This document shows, in pieces, positions 1 to 6,392 of a stretch of DNA of 24,087 nt. Source of the DNA: a virus. The stretch covers positions 1 through 24,087 of the IMG/VR virus record IMGVR_UViG_3300048016_000049; one strand, 5' to 3'. A model generated the notes under the pieces. That model was given only the letters and a program-made list of their open reading frames with translations, did not search any database and was not told where the DNA came from. Position numbers and translations under genes: made by a program. Every line of letters starts with the position of its first letter. Position 1 is the stretch's first letter.

Positions 1-573
1 TTATTAATATCAGAAAATAAAATAAAAAACTGGACAGCATTAGATGATAATGTACAAGTCGATGACATTGTACCTTTTGTCTTTAATGCACAAGATCTCT
101 ATTTAGAACAGTCATTAGGCACTAAATTTTACAATAGATTAAAAGAAGGTGTAACTAATAATGATTTAGTACAAAAAGAAAAAGATTTGTTAAACAATTA
201 TATTGCGCAAATGTTAATGAACTACGCGCTTTATTTGGCTATTCCAGCTTTAAAGTACAAATTAACAAATGCATCTATACTAGCACCTAAATCAGAAACA
301 GCAGATTCTACTACTTTAGATGAAGTTAAATGGTTACGCCAAACTGTTTTAGATACTGCAGAGTATTATGATAAAAGATTGAGATTATTTTTATATGAGA
401 ATCCAGGATTATTTACACAATATGATATTCCTGGTGTAACAGGTGTTAAACCACAAAAACAAAGCCCATATTTTTCTGGGTTAGTAATTCCAAAATCAAA
501 AAAATCTTATGATGCAGACAATTCAGCATGGCAGTGCGATGAATGTTTCGACGACGAACAAACCTGGGGTTAA
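1..573 (+). CDS. Head-tail connector/adaptor-like protein (5' end lies at the other end of the window)
   Basis: The frame is open from base 1 to the TAA at 571-573 with no start codon before it. Its first codons (LLISENKIKNW) continue the ATG-initiated stub at 24070-24087, giving a protein of about 196 residues. The N-terminal part, with a NAQDLYLEQSLGTKFYNRL segment, resembles short helical proteins that follow the portal gene in many Bacteroidota phages and are thought to act as gp6-type connectors. It is 4 bp downstream of the portal gene across the junction, which supports a neck role. An internal ATG at 187 would give only 128 aa and would discard the conserved-looking N-terminus, so it is not the true start. 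The connector role is inferred from pattern and position. Confidence 0.7.
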   Translation, partial: LLISENKIKNWTALDDNVQVDDIVPFVFNAQDLYLEQSLGTKFYNRLKEGVTNNDLVQKEKDLLNNYIAQMLMNYALYLAIPALKYKLTNASILAPKSETADSTTLDEVKWLRQTVLDTAEYYDKRLRLFLYENPGLFTQYDIPGVTGVKPQKQSPYFSGLVIPKSKKSYDADNSAWQCDECFDDEQTWG

Positions 574-593
574 TCGATTAACGACTGAATCGA
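574..593 (+). other. Small hairpin just after the connector stop codon
   Basis: TCGATT (574-579) and AATCGA (588-593) form a perfect 6-bp inverted repeat with an 8-nt loop. An overlapping 12-bp palindrome, TTAATCGATTAA (570-581), contains the stop codon. No T-run follows, so it does not look like an intrinsic terminator. It could be an mRNA processing or stability element, or chance. Confidence 0.35.
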
Positions 594-635
594 CAAAAAC
601 TAATATTAAAAAATTAAAATTATATTTAAAACGTG

Positions 636-812
636 ATGATCAAAAAAATAGTAGATGACTCTGTTATAGGCTGGAATGCAGCAGCATTTTCATTTAGTCT
701 AACTGATCTAGATTTGATAGTAAAAATAGCAGTTGGTCTGTCTGTTTTTGTCTATACGATGATCAAGATTAAAAAAGAGTTATACGACAATAATGAGCAA
801 GGAAACGATTGA
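636..812 (+). CDS. Small single-pass membrane protein, lysis-associated candidate
   Basis: A 58-residue frame runs from ATG 636 to TGA 810-812. It begins MIKKIVDDSV, has one hydrophobic segment at about residues 27-43 (LIVKIAVGLSVFVYTMI), and ends with a charged tail (KIKKELYDNNEQGND). The last 20 bases overlap the next gene, also a small membrane protein, so the two are probably translationally coupled. A pair of tiny membrane proteins in this setting suggests holin/antiholin or accessory lysis functions, but no motif proves this. The leader is A/T-rich with no Shine-Dalgarno sequence. An AAAATTATATTTA element lies at 616-628. Confidence 0.6.
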   Translation: MIKKIVDDSVIGWNAAAFSFSLTDLDLIVKIAVGLSVFVYTMIKIKKELYDNNEQGND

Positions 813-990
813 TAAAATAACTTCAAAGTGGATTAGTAGAAAATTACTAGTTTTTGTTACTTCTGCTGCAGCCCTATTTATGGGTAAATTAGATGGTGAC
901 GCTTGGGTTATAATAGCAGCAGTTTATATTGGTGTCGAAGGCACAATAGACGCTGTAACAAGATTAAAAGGTATAAAAAACATTAACTAA
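793..990 (+). CDS. Holin-like small membrane protein
   Basis: 65 residues. A basic, amphipathic N-terminus (MSKETIDKITSKWISRK) is followed by a hydrophobic segment at about 18-31 and a second at about 37-50 (AWVIIAAVYIGVEG). Two short membrane spans with an SRKLLVF start and a YIGVEG segment resemble small holin-like proteins of Bacteroidota phages. It would insert into the inner membrane and control lysis timing. The start overlaps the previous small membrane gene in another frame, and the next gene begins 1 bp after the stop. No endolysin is recognisable nearby, so the lysis assignment is moderate. Confidence 0.6.
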   Translation: MSKETIDKITSKWISRKLLVFVTSAAALFMGKLDGDAWVIIAAVYIGVEGTIDAVTRLKGIKNIN

Positions 991-991
991 C

Positions 992-1720
992 ATGGGTAGT
1001 TTACACAACAAAAAATTAAGCGAGACATACGATGGTATGATCAAGACCGAAGATGAAAATGCTTTGGATTCAACTTTTAAAAACCTACAAGATGGTACTG
1101 GTCAAAATCTACCTATGCAAGTCAGAGGTGGAGCTAATGCTGCTATCAAATGGTATGGTGAACAAGACTTTTCAAGCGCACAAGTAATTGGTGCTGGTTT
1201 AAATGGTACAAGTGGAACTAGCGGTGTATCTGGTACAAGTGGAATTAGTGGCAGTAGCGGTATAAGTGGAACAGCTGGAACTAGTGGTAGTTCTGGTAGC
1301 TCTGGATTAACAGGAGCATCTGGAACTAGTGGTGTAAATGGACCACAAGGTGCACAAGGACCTATTGGATATCAAGGTGCTCAAGGTCAACCTGGACAAA
1401 ATGGACCACAAGGTGCACAAGGACTACAAGGACTACAAGGTGCACAAGGACCACAAGGACTACAAGGTGCACAAGGCGTTGCAGGCGCTAACGGCACAAG
1501 CGGTGTAAATGGATTACAAGGTGCACAAGGTGCTGCAGGTAATAATGGTTTAGATGGCACCAGCGGTGTTTCAGGCTCTTCTGGCACAAGCGGAATTTCA
1601 CCTTCTAATACTATTACTTCGTCTGGTCCTAACACAATCTCAAACATCTGGAGCGGTACTCAAGCTGAATACAATGCTTTAGGTACATATTCAGCAACTA
1701 TACTATACTTTATTGAATAA
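992..1720 (+). CDS. Collagen-like fibre protein with Gly-X-Y repeats
   Basis: 242 residues. Residues 1-70 form a leader domain ([20 protein letters not shown] and following) of a type seen at the N-terminus of phage appendage proteins. Residues 72 to about 203 are nearly uninterrupted Gly-X-Y triplets, first GTS/GSS/GIS types, then GPQGAQ/GLQ types, then GTS again. This is the collagen-like triple helix pattern, which implies a trimer. The C-terminus (about 204-242) has [13 protein letters not shown] and ends in LYFIE, a short capping or tip domain recurrent in phage fibres. Likely a virion fibre (head or tail). Its TAA shares its last A with the ATG of the next gene. The DNA repeats mirror the protein repeats, so copy number may vary. 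Confidence 0.8.
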   Translation: MGSLHNKKLSETYDGMIKTEDENALDSTFKNLQDGTGQNLPMQVRGGANAAIKWYGEQDFSSAQVIGAGLNGTSGTSGVSGTSGISGSSGISGTAGTSGSSGSSGLTGASGTSGVNGPQGAQGPIGYQGAQGQPGQNGPQGAQGLQGLQGAQGPQGLQGAQGVAGANGTSGVNGLQGAQGAAGNNGLDGTSGVSGSSGTSGISPSNTITSSGPNTISNIWSGTQAEYNALGTYSATILYFIE

Positions 1721-1929
1721 TGGCAGACATTAAAAGACAAATAAATAACATAACAGACCTAAAAAGAGGTGGCACTGACATAAATTTTGTGTATAGAGCC
1801 ACTACTTTAGTTTGGCAAAGAAGCGTTGTTACGGTTGCTAAATGGTTAACTAGCAGTTTTAATTTAGAATTAAACGAACCAACAAATCAATATAGAACAT
1901 CCGCCTTTAAAATAAATTTTAAAAAATGA
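1720..1929 (+). CDS. Small fibre-associated protein of unknown function
   Basis: 69 residues starting [18 protein letters not shown], with a central FVYRATTLVWQRS segment and a basic end (KINFKK). The ATG overlaps the stop of the collagen-like gene by one base, and its own TGA overlaps the ATG of the following gene (ATGA), so it is tightly coupled to the fibre operon. Short proteins with a motif of the form xxVYRGTTxVW sit next to fibre genes in other Bacteroidota phages as far as I recall, suggesting a structural or assembly accessory. I do not recognise a defined function. Confidence 0.55.
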   Translation: MADIKRQINNITDLKRGGTDINFVYRATTLVWQRSVVTVAKWLTSSFNLELNEPTNQYRTSAFKINFKK

Positions 1930-2099
1930 TAGTTTATTCAGATACAACACCAGATTTCGAAACCATATATGATGTGCACGAAACACCAGATTTTTTCTAT
2001 GTTAGTGTGAGTACTTCAAATGATAGTATTAAATCTTTGGTAGTTTTCAATGGCACACTAGATGAGTGTGTAAATTTTATAAATAAAAATATTAAGTAA
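1926..2099 (+). CDS. Small hypothetical protein
   Basis: 57 residues, beginning MIVYSDTTPDFETIYDV and ending FINKNIK. It overlaps the preceding gene by 4 bp (ATGA) and ends 2 bp before the next ATG, so spacing alone argues it is translated as part of the fibre operon. Composition is acidic, with alternating hydrophobic and polar residues suggesting beta structure. No signal peptide or membrane segment is seen. Function unknown; it may be a fibre chaperone or small structural protein. Confidence 0.5.
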   Translation: MIVYSDTTPDFETIYDVHETPDFFYVSVSTSNDSIKSLVVFNGTLDECVNFINKNIK

Positions 2100-2101
2100 C
2101 A

Positions 2102-3787
2102 ATGGCAATTTGGTATACAGACAACATAAATGGTAATGATACAACTGGTTTAGGAACTATCGCAGCACCATACAAAACTATTGTTAAAGCTATTCAAGTA
2201 GGTACACAAGGAGATGAAATCAGAGTAGCTGGTTCAGGCTTTACAGCCCTTCCTGGTACAGCAACTGCTTCAGGTGGTAGTTTTTTTACTACTTCACAAT
2301 CTTTGGTGGGTTTAGTTAATCCTGGTGATATAATTACATATAATGATGTTGATTATGGTGATAAAAAGTTTTTCTTTAAAGTCTTTTCTGTTACTGCAAC
2401 TACTTTAACACTTGCATCTAGTCCAAATATTAGAGATGGTGTTGCAGTAAATTTGAGTAAATTAACTCAAAATCATTATTTTACAAATTCAACTAACATC
2501 ACGATTGAGAATATAAACTCAGTAACTACACTTGTTAAATCACAATTTGATATTAGAGGTGGTTGGATTAATAACTTTACAGAACAAACGGGTTGGACTG
2601 CAATGGTTTATCACTCTACATCATCTGCATCTGCTCAATCAAGTACAGCTTTTTCTGGTCCACAGGGACCTAACATGTACATGGATCGTTTTATGTTAGT
2701 GCATTTGTCTAACGGTTTAACGGGTTCATCTGCAGTTTCACACGTCTTTTTCCCAGGCACTATTGCAGCATTGCACATGTTAAATTCACTAAATATTTAC
2801 ACAGCACAAGCTAAAGATCATACTAACCCAGCGTATATAGCTAAAGATGCCTATTTAACCAATGCACCATTTGCTCAAATACAAACACCGCAAATAAATG
2901 CAGATGGTTCACCAGCTTTATCATATATGAATGTTTGGTCACAAAGAAATGCTTCTGTAGGAAATATAGGATCTGCTGTTAAAATTGAAAATTTATACGC
3001 TAAATCATTTGGCGGTAATAACCCAATGTCGAGTAATCAAAATTTAATTCCTTCAGCTCATACCGTTTTAAATAATTTATTTGTATCTAGTACTGCTGCG
3101 GGAATACAATATAATAATATAGTTTCAATTGGAGCTGTATTATATTTAAATGGTTCAATTACAAAATTGGGTTCAAATAAAGCTAGCATGTATTTTGGTT
3201 CTTTGGGTATGGCGCAATATATTTTACCAACTCAAAATATTGAAAATATCGATACACCAGATAATAGTGGTTTTCAAAGTATAAATGCTGGTTTAACCAA
3301 TCAAAACTTTTTAAACGCTATTAAACCTACAGGTTACATTAAAGATCAAGAAGGTGAAAAAACTATATTAGGTACTGGTCAAATCATTTTTGCAGATCCT
3401 ACACAATACAGTACAGGCACAAACTCTTTGAGAGTTAGTAAATCTTTGATTTTTCTAGGTGGATATCCAATATGTCCGATTGAGTCTTTATATGTTGATT
3501 CTTTAACAGCAAAAACAATAACTGTTAGATGTAAATCATCAACAGCAGGATCTGTTGTTTTCTCTTTAATATCTAGTCAAAAATACGGATTGTATAATAC
3601 ATCAACGCAAGTAATACCACTTTCAGCACAAACTAAAACAGTTAGCACTGAATGGACAGATGTTACATACACAGGTTTAGATGCATATTATGCTACTTTA
3701 TTTTTAAATTCATACATAGGATTGGGTATTGATGCTGCTGGATTACCAGGCAAATATATTTGGATTGACTCTGTAACAGTTTCATAA
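2102..3787 (+). CDS. Tail fibre or spike protein, beta-helix-like
   Basis: 561 residues. The N-terminus has a YTDNINGNDTTGLGTIAAPY segment followed by KTIVKAIQVG and then GDEIRV. This resembles the DUF1565/right-handed beta-helix entry motif in which a (Y/W)xDxxxGND...PYKTI segment precedes a parallel beta-helix. The remainder is rich in Asn, Ser, Thr, Gly and Ala with regularly spaced hydrophobics, consistent with repeated beta strands. The C-terminal 140 residues look like a separate beta-sandwich, possibly receptor or carbohydrate binding. It probably forms the adsorption fibre or spike. No catalytic motif was identified. It is the last gene before the large gene-free region, and a strong intrinsic terminator follows about 90 bp downstream. 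Confidence 0.65.
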   Translation: MAIWYTDNINGNDTTGLGTIAAPYKTIVKAIQVGTQGDEIRVAGSGFTALPGTATASGGSFFTTSQSLVGLVNPGDIITYNDVDYGDKKFFFKVFSVTATTLTLASSPNIRDGVAVNLSKLTQNHYFTNSTNITIENINSVTTLVKSQFDIRGGWINNFTEQTGWTAMVYHSTSSASAQSSTAFSGPQGPNMYMDRFMLVHLSNGLTGSSAVSHVFFPGTIAALHMLNSLNIYTAQAKDHTNPAYIAKDAYLTNAPFAQIQTPQINADGSPALSYMNVWSQRNASVGNIGSAVKIENLYAKSFGGNNPMSSNQNLIPSAHTVLNNLFVSSTAAGIQYNNIVSIGAVLYLNGSITKLGSNKASMYFGSLGMAQYILPTQNIENIDTPDNSGFQSINAGLTNQNFLNAIKPTGYIKDQEGEKTILGTGQIIFADPTQYSTGTNSLRVSKSLIFLGGYPICPIESLYVDSLTAKTITVRCKSSTAGSVVFSLISSQKYGLYNTSTQVIPLSAQTKTVSTEWTDVTYTGLDAYYATLFLNSYIGLGIDAAGLPGKYIWIDSVTVS

Positions 3788-3800
3788 TTTTAAAACTCTA

Positions 3801-3825
3801 CAAAATTATTTAGTATAAATACTAT
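3801..3825 (+). promoter_or_regulatory. 25-bp TATAAATA module, copy 1
   Basis: This shares 20 of 25 aligned bases with 4098-4122: both begin CAAAAT, carry TATAAATA at the same offset and end in TAT. Here the core is also an inverted repeat (TAGTAT-AA-ATACTA, 3812-3825). It lies 59 bp upstream of a terminator hairpin. I infer a promoter for a short RNA or an operator; TATAAATA resembles the T4 late promoter box, but there is no evidence that a T4-type factor is used. Confidence 0.4.
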
Positions 3826-3879
3826 GTAATGATTTGTGCCAACATTGATTACATATTTTATTTGTTATTTTATTATGTT

Positions 3880-3915
3880 AAAGCCGTTAGTATCTCATCA
3901 TCTAACGGCTTTTTT
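3880..3915 (+). terminator. Intrinsic terminator with 11-bp perfect stem
   Basis: AAAGCCGTTAG (3880-3890) pairs perfectly with CTAACGGCTTT (3902-3912) across an 11-nt loop, and six T residues follow the GC part (3910-3915). It would end the fibre operon transcript that comes from the left, or a short RNA started at 3801-3825. Confidence 0.85.
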
Positions 3916-3972
3916 ATTGAAACTAATTTTTATTCATCTATATAACCTTTATATATTATTCACAATTTAAAC

Positions 3973-3996
3973 GCGTGAAAAGGACACGCCTTTTTT
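3973..3996 (+). terminator. Hairpin with two mutually exclusive pairings, T-rich end
   Basis: GCGTG (3973-3977) can pair with CACGC (3985-3989), while AAAAGG (3978-3983) can pair with CCTTTT (3989-3994), which is followed by more T residues to 3996. Only the second pairing looks like a terminator; the first would prevent it. This could be a weak terminator or a switchable element. Confidence 0.45.
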
Positions 3997-4052
3997 AAAT
4001 TTGCTAAGAGCAGTACGCGTATTGAATGTGACGTATATCCAAACTTCTTTAT

Positions 4053-4086
4053 AAAAAAGCCAGAACTAGTCCCTCTGGCTTTTTTT
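4053..4086 (+). terminator. Bidirectional-type intrinsic terminator
   Basis: AAAAAAGCCAGA (4053-4064) pairs perfectly with TCTGGCTTTTTT (4074-4085) across a 9-nt loop. The A-run on the left and the T-run on the right allow termination on both strands. No gene ends immediately upstream, so it must act on read-through or on a short RNA starting within this region. Confidence 0.85.
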
Positions 4087-4097
4087 ATGAAACAAAT

Positions 4098-4122
4098 CAA
4101 AATAGATTGGTATAAATAGTAT
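4098..4122 (+). promoter_or_regulatory. 25-bp TATAAATA module, copy 2
   Basis: Second copy of the module at 3801-3825 (20 of 25 bases identical; TATAAATA at 4111-4118). A 14-bp perfect palindrome follows directly at 4127-4140 (AGCATCATGATGCT), flanked on both sides by CTCA. A terminator hairpin begins 45 bp further on. The arrangement module, short spacer, terminator is the same as for copy 1. Confidence 0.4.
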
Positions 4123-4126
4123 CTCA

Positions 4127-4140
4127 AGCATCATGATGCT
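4127..4140. repeat. 14-bp perfect palindrome flanked by CTCA direct repeats
   Basis: AGCATCATGATGCT is its own reverse complement. CTCA lies immediately before (4123-4126) and after it (4141-4144). A dimeric protein-binding site (operator) placed just downstream of the promoter-like module is the simplest reading. Confidence 0.5.
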
Positions 4141-4167
4141 CTCATAATATTTTTTCTTTTATTTTTT

Positions 4168-4196
4168 AAGGCTGGACGTTCTGTTCAGCCTTTTTT
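4168..4196 (+). terminator. Intrinsic terminator, 9-bp stem with one G-U pair
   Basis: AAGGCTGGA (4168-4176) pairs with TTCAGCCTT (4184-4192), with a 7-nt loop and a T-run to 4196. It is the last terminator before the early/replication operon starting at 4291. Confidence 0.8.
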
Positions 4197-4252
4197 ATGT
4201 AATATTATAATATAATTTTCAAAATGTGTTGAAACATAAATTTATTTTTATA

Positions 4253-4260
4253 TATAAATA
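4253..4260 (+). promoter_or_regulatory. TATAAATA in the leader of the replication operon
   Basis: A third TATAAATA in this region, 30 bp upstream of the ATG at 4291 and downstream of the last terminator. It lies where a promoter for the small protein and helicase genes is required. A TTG at 4229-4231 could serve as a -33 element, though the spacing is not a clean match to the Bacteroidota consensus (TTTG, 17-23 nt, TAnnTTTG). Low to moderate confidence. Confidence 0.35.
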
Positions 4261-4290
4261 AAACAAACAAATAAATAAAATTTAATTATT

Positions 4291-4551
4291 ATGACAAAAA
4301 AACGAAAACCAACCAACTCAAAATTAGACTCTCATGCTTTTAGAGATGTAAACCCAGAAATAGTATATAATACTCAAGTCCCATACTATCAAGGTACTGA
4401 GATGGAAATCACACCAGTATTTAGAGTACTTCCACATTTATGTCTTGATAATCTTGAATTAGATTTATCGGGTATCTGTTTTACAGAAGAATATCATGAT
4501 ATGCAAGTCGCTGAATTTTTAATTGAACAATTTTTAAATGTAAAAAAATAA
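4291..4551 (+). CDS. Small hypothetical protein upstream of the helicase
   Basis: 86 residues, beginning with a basic stretch (MTKKRKPTNSKLDSHAF) followed by an acidic, hydrophobic C-terminal half with ELDLSGICFTEEYHD and an amphipathic final helix (AEFLIEQFLNVKK). It is the first gene after the terminator array and lies 9 bp before the helicase gene, so it is likely co-expressed early and may assist or regulate replication. I do not recognise a family. The basic head could contact nucleic acid, but this is inference only. Confidence 0.6.
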   Translation: MTKKRKPTNSKLDSHAFRDVNPEIVYNTQVPYYQGTEMEITPVFRVLPHLCLDNLELDLSGICFTEEYHDMQVAEFLIEQFLNVKK

Positions 4552-4560
4552 AATAAAAGT

Positions 4561-6345
4561 ATGACGTATTTACAAGAGAACTCTGATAGAATTTTGATTA
4601 ACCATGCATTAGATAATCCTAATGTATGGTCTCAAGTTTCTATTCCAGATTTTTACAATGATCCTATAGCTAAAGCATTAGCATGGAGTATTATCAAATT
4701 TAAATTAGAACATCATAGATTACCATCAAAAGAAGAAATTATTGATAAAGTAGACATTAGACGTATCAAGGCTGATAAAGATGATGTAACACTTTATTTG
4801 AGTATGGATCCTATTGATGAATCTACATTACAAGACACTATTAATTGGTGGAAAGCATCTCGTATGATCGTAGATATTTGGTTAAAGGATCTAACTAATG
4901 ATCGTTTAACAGATGTTGATAAAGATCGTTTAAAGAAATGTGCTGGCGTTTTAAAAGAAGGCACGTGGAGTGAAAAAATTGGTAATTATATAGAAACTAT
5001 GTGGATTAAAGTATGTGATCCCAAATTCTTTAAAAAGACACCAGAAAGATCTAACTCTTCGACAGATACAAGTACTGACACTGAAGGCGAGGCCTATGAT
5101 AGAATCCTAGATAATTATGCATGGATTGGACCTGACATTTATCTAATCTATCCTAATGGTGAACAAGTTAAGTATAATCAAGCTGGTTTTAAAGCACGTT
5201 TTCCAGGTAGGGATATATCTCCGAGTCATATTCCAAATATCTTTTCATCTGAAGGTTATAAACCCAATTATTTTGATCCTAATAGACGTATCGAGAATAA
5301 CAAGTACAATACTTTTAAAACTCCAAATGTTAAAATAGAAGAAGGCGATTGGTCTATGACAAAAATTTTATTAAAGCACATCTTCGGTGAACAATATGAA
5401 CTGGGTTTAGAATACTATTGGGTTAAAAGACACAGACCAACTCAAGCATTACCTGCATTATGTTTAGTAGGTGATGAAGACGCTGGTAAATCAACTATCG
5501 GTTTACACCAAGAAATGTGTTTTGCTAATGCAGTTAAGATACAAATGCAGCGTTTAGAAAAAGACGAAAACGCGTTTGTAGTTGGTGTACAAGATATTAT
5601 TATTGAAGAATCTAGCCAACATGGTAGTAATAAATCAGTCAATCCACAATTAGTAGTTGATAAAATCAAAGATATGGTTACTTCAACTGGCGGTAAAATA
5701 CCATGTAAACAATTATATGCTAATGCTGCTGAGACTGAATACTTTGCCAAGATTATGATGTTCTCAAACGATATGACGCCTATTAAAATGGATGGTGAAG
5801 CTACTCGTTTTTGGATTCGCAGAATTGGTAAACCAGAAAAGCATGAGAACTTTACTCAGATATTACGTCAAGAAGTTGGAGCGTTTTTATATTATTTAGA
5901 CAATCAATTCGAACCTTCAAGAACTGAAAGTAAAGAGCGTTTATGGTTTCATCCTTCTGAGTATTGGACATTACATAAAGAAGTAGCCAGAAATGCCAGT
6001 GGATCTGTAGGCTATAACGCTGTTAAAGAAAGACTTTTAGAATGGTTTGAGGAAAATCCAAATGAAGAATTCTGTTACTTTGATTTAAAATCTTTAAAGT
6101 CCTATGTGTGTGATGATAATTTTATGGCTACAACATATCAATTAAAAGATATTTTACTAAAAGAATTTAAAATGACACCACCTTCTGGTGAGAGAAAACC
6201 TGTACCTGATAGCCTTGATATTTTAAAAAATACTGATGGAAAATGGACAAAGCGCAAGATGGATTACTTCAAAATCAATCGAGATTTTAAAAATATTCAA
6301 ACTTTAGAGACCACCGAGGACCTCGCAAATGTCTTCGAAGTGTAA
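4561..6345 (+). CDS. SF3-type replicative helicase (D5/DUF5906-like)
   Basis: 594 residues. Residues about 1-110 look like a DnaB-N-type helical domain (FYNDPIAKALAWSIIKFKLE). The middle holds the ATPase core: Walker A GDEDAGKST at 304-312, Walker B DIIIEE at 345-350, sensor-1 MMFSND ending at 404, and an arginine-finger-like EATRFWIRR at 413-421. Residues about 495-594 look like a C-terminal winged helix, as in D5-like helicases. No primase (TOPRIM or AEP) motif is visible in the N-terminal half. It should unwind phage DNA at an origin, most plausibly the repeat cluster that begins within its own 3' end (an inverted repeat copy lies at 6245-6253). Transcription probably ends at the hairpin at 6345-6392. 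Confidence 0.85.
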   Translation: MTYLQENSDRILINHALDNPNVWSQVSIPDFYNDPIAKALAWSIIKFKLEHHRLPSKEEIIDKVDIRRIKADKDDVTLYLSMDPIDESTLQDTINWWKASRMIVDIWLKDLTNDRLTDVDKDRLKKCAGVLKEGTWSEKIGNYIETMWIKVCDPKFFKKTPERSNSSTDTSTDTEGEAYDRILDNYAWIGPDIYLIYPNGEQVKYNQAGFKARFPGRDISPSHIPNIFSSEGYKPNYFDPNRRIENNKYNTFKTPNVKIEEGDWSMTKILLKHIFGEQYELGLEYYWVKRHRPTQALPALCLVGDEDAGKSTIGLHQEMCFANAVKIQMQRLEKDENAFVVGVQDIIIEESSQHGSNKSVNPQLVVDKIKDMVTSTGGKIPCKQLYANAAETEYFAKIMMFSNDMTPIKMDGEATRFWIRRIGKPEKHENFTQILRQEVGAFLYYLDNQFEPSRTESKERLWFHPSEYWTLHKEVARNASGSVGYNAVKERLLEWFEENPNEEFCYFDLKSLKSYVCDDNFMATTYQLKDILLKEFKMTPPSGERKPVPDSLDILKNTDGKWTKRKMDYFKINRDFKNIQTLETTEDLANVFEV

Positions 6346-6392
6346 AAAAGATGACAAAGTACGTAAAAAAGTATCAGCTTTGTCATCTTTTT
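6345..6392 (+). terminator. Terminator-like hairpin with 15-bp perfect stem
   Basis: AAAAAGATGACAAAG (6345-6359) pairs perfectly with CTTTGTCATCTTTTT (6378-6392), with an 18-nt loop, and starts at the last base of the helicase gene. The arms contain the TGACAAAG/CTTTGTCA version of the repeat that fills the next 200 bp, so terminator and repeat cluster are fused. Confidence 0.7.

Larger units (their letters stand above)
3788..4290 (+). other. Gene-free regulatory region with hairpin/terminator array and promoter-like repeats
   Basis: About 500 bp with no plausible gene on either strand. In order it holds a 25-bp module with TATAAATA (3801-3825), a terminator hairpin (3880-3915), a TTATTCACA sequence matching a DnaA-box consensus (3956-3964), a hairpin with alternative pairings (3973-3996), a bidirectional-looking terminator (4053-4086), a second copy of the 25-bp module (4098-4122), a 14-bp palindrome (4127-4140), a further terminator (4168-4196), and another TATAAATA (4253-4260) before the gene at 4291. 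The density of terminators on one strand suggests several very short transcripts. An origin or packaging role cannot be excluded. Confidence 0.7.

Noticed and set aside
1200-1600. CRISPR array from the short periodic repeats
   Set aside because: The repeats are in frame, directly adjacent without unique spacers, and encode Gly-X-Y triplets.
1387-1647. Minus-strand frame with repeated CAPCxPC motifs
   Set aside because: Exact antisense of the Gly-X-Y repeats; the Cys/Pro pattern is the reverse complement of GGxCCA/GCA triplets, not an independent gene.
3956-3964. TTATTCACA, a match to the DnaA-box consensus, as proof of an origin
   Set aside because: A single nine-base degenerate match is expected a few times by chance in a genome of this composition; the iteron cluster at 6376-6606 is stronger evidence.
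3973-4052. tRNA or tRNA-like gene in the gene-free region
   Set aside because: No T-loop consensus, no acceptor stem and no cloverleaf could be assembled; only simple hairpins are present.
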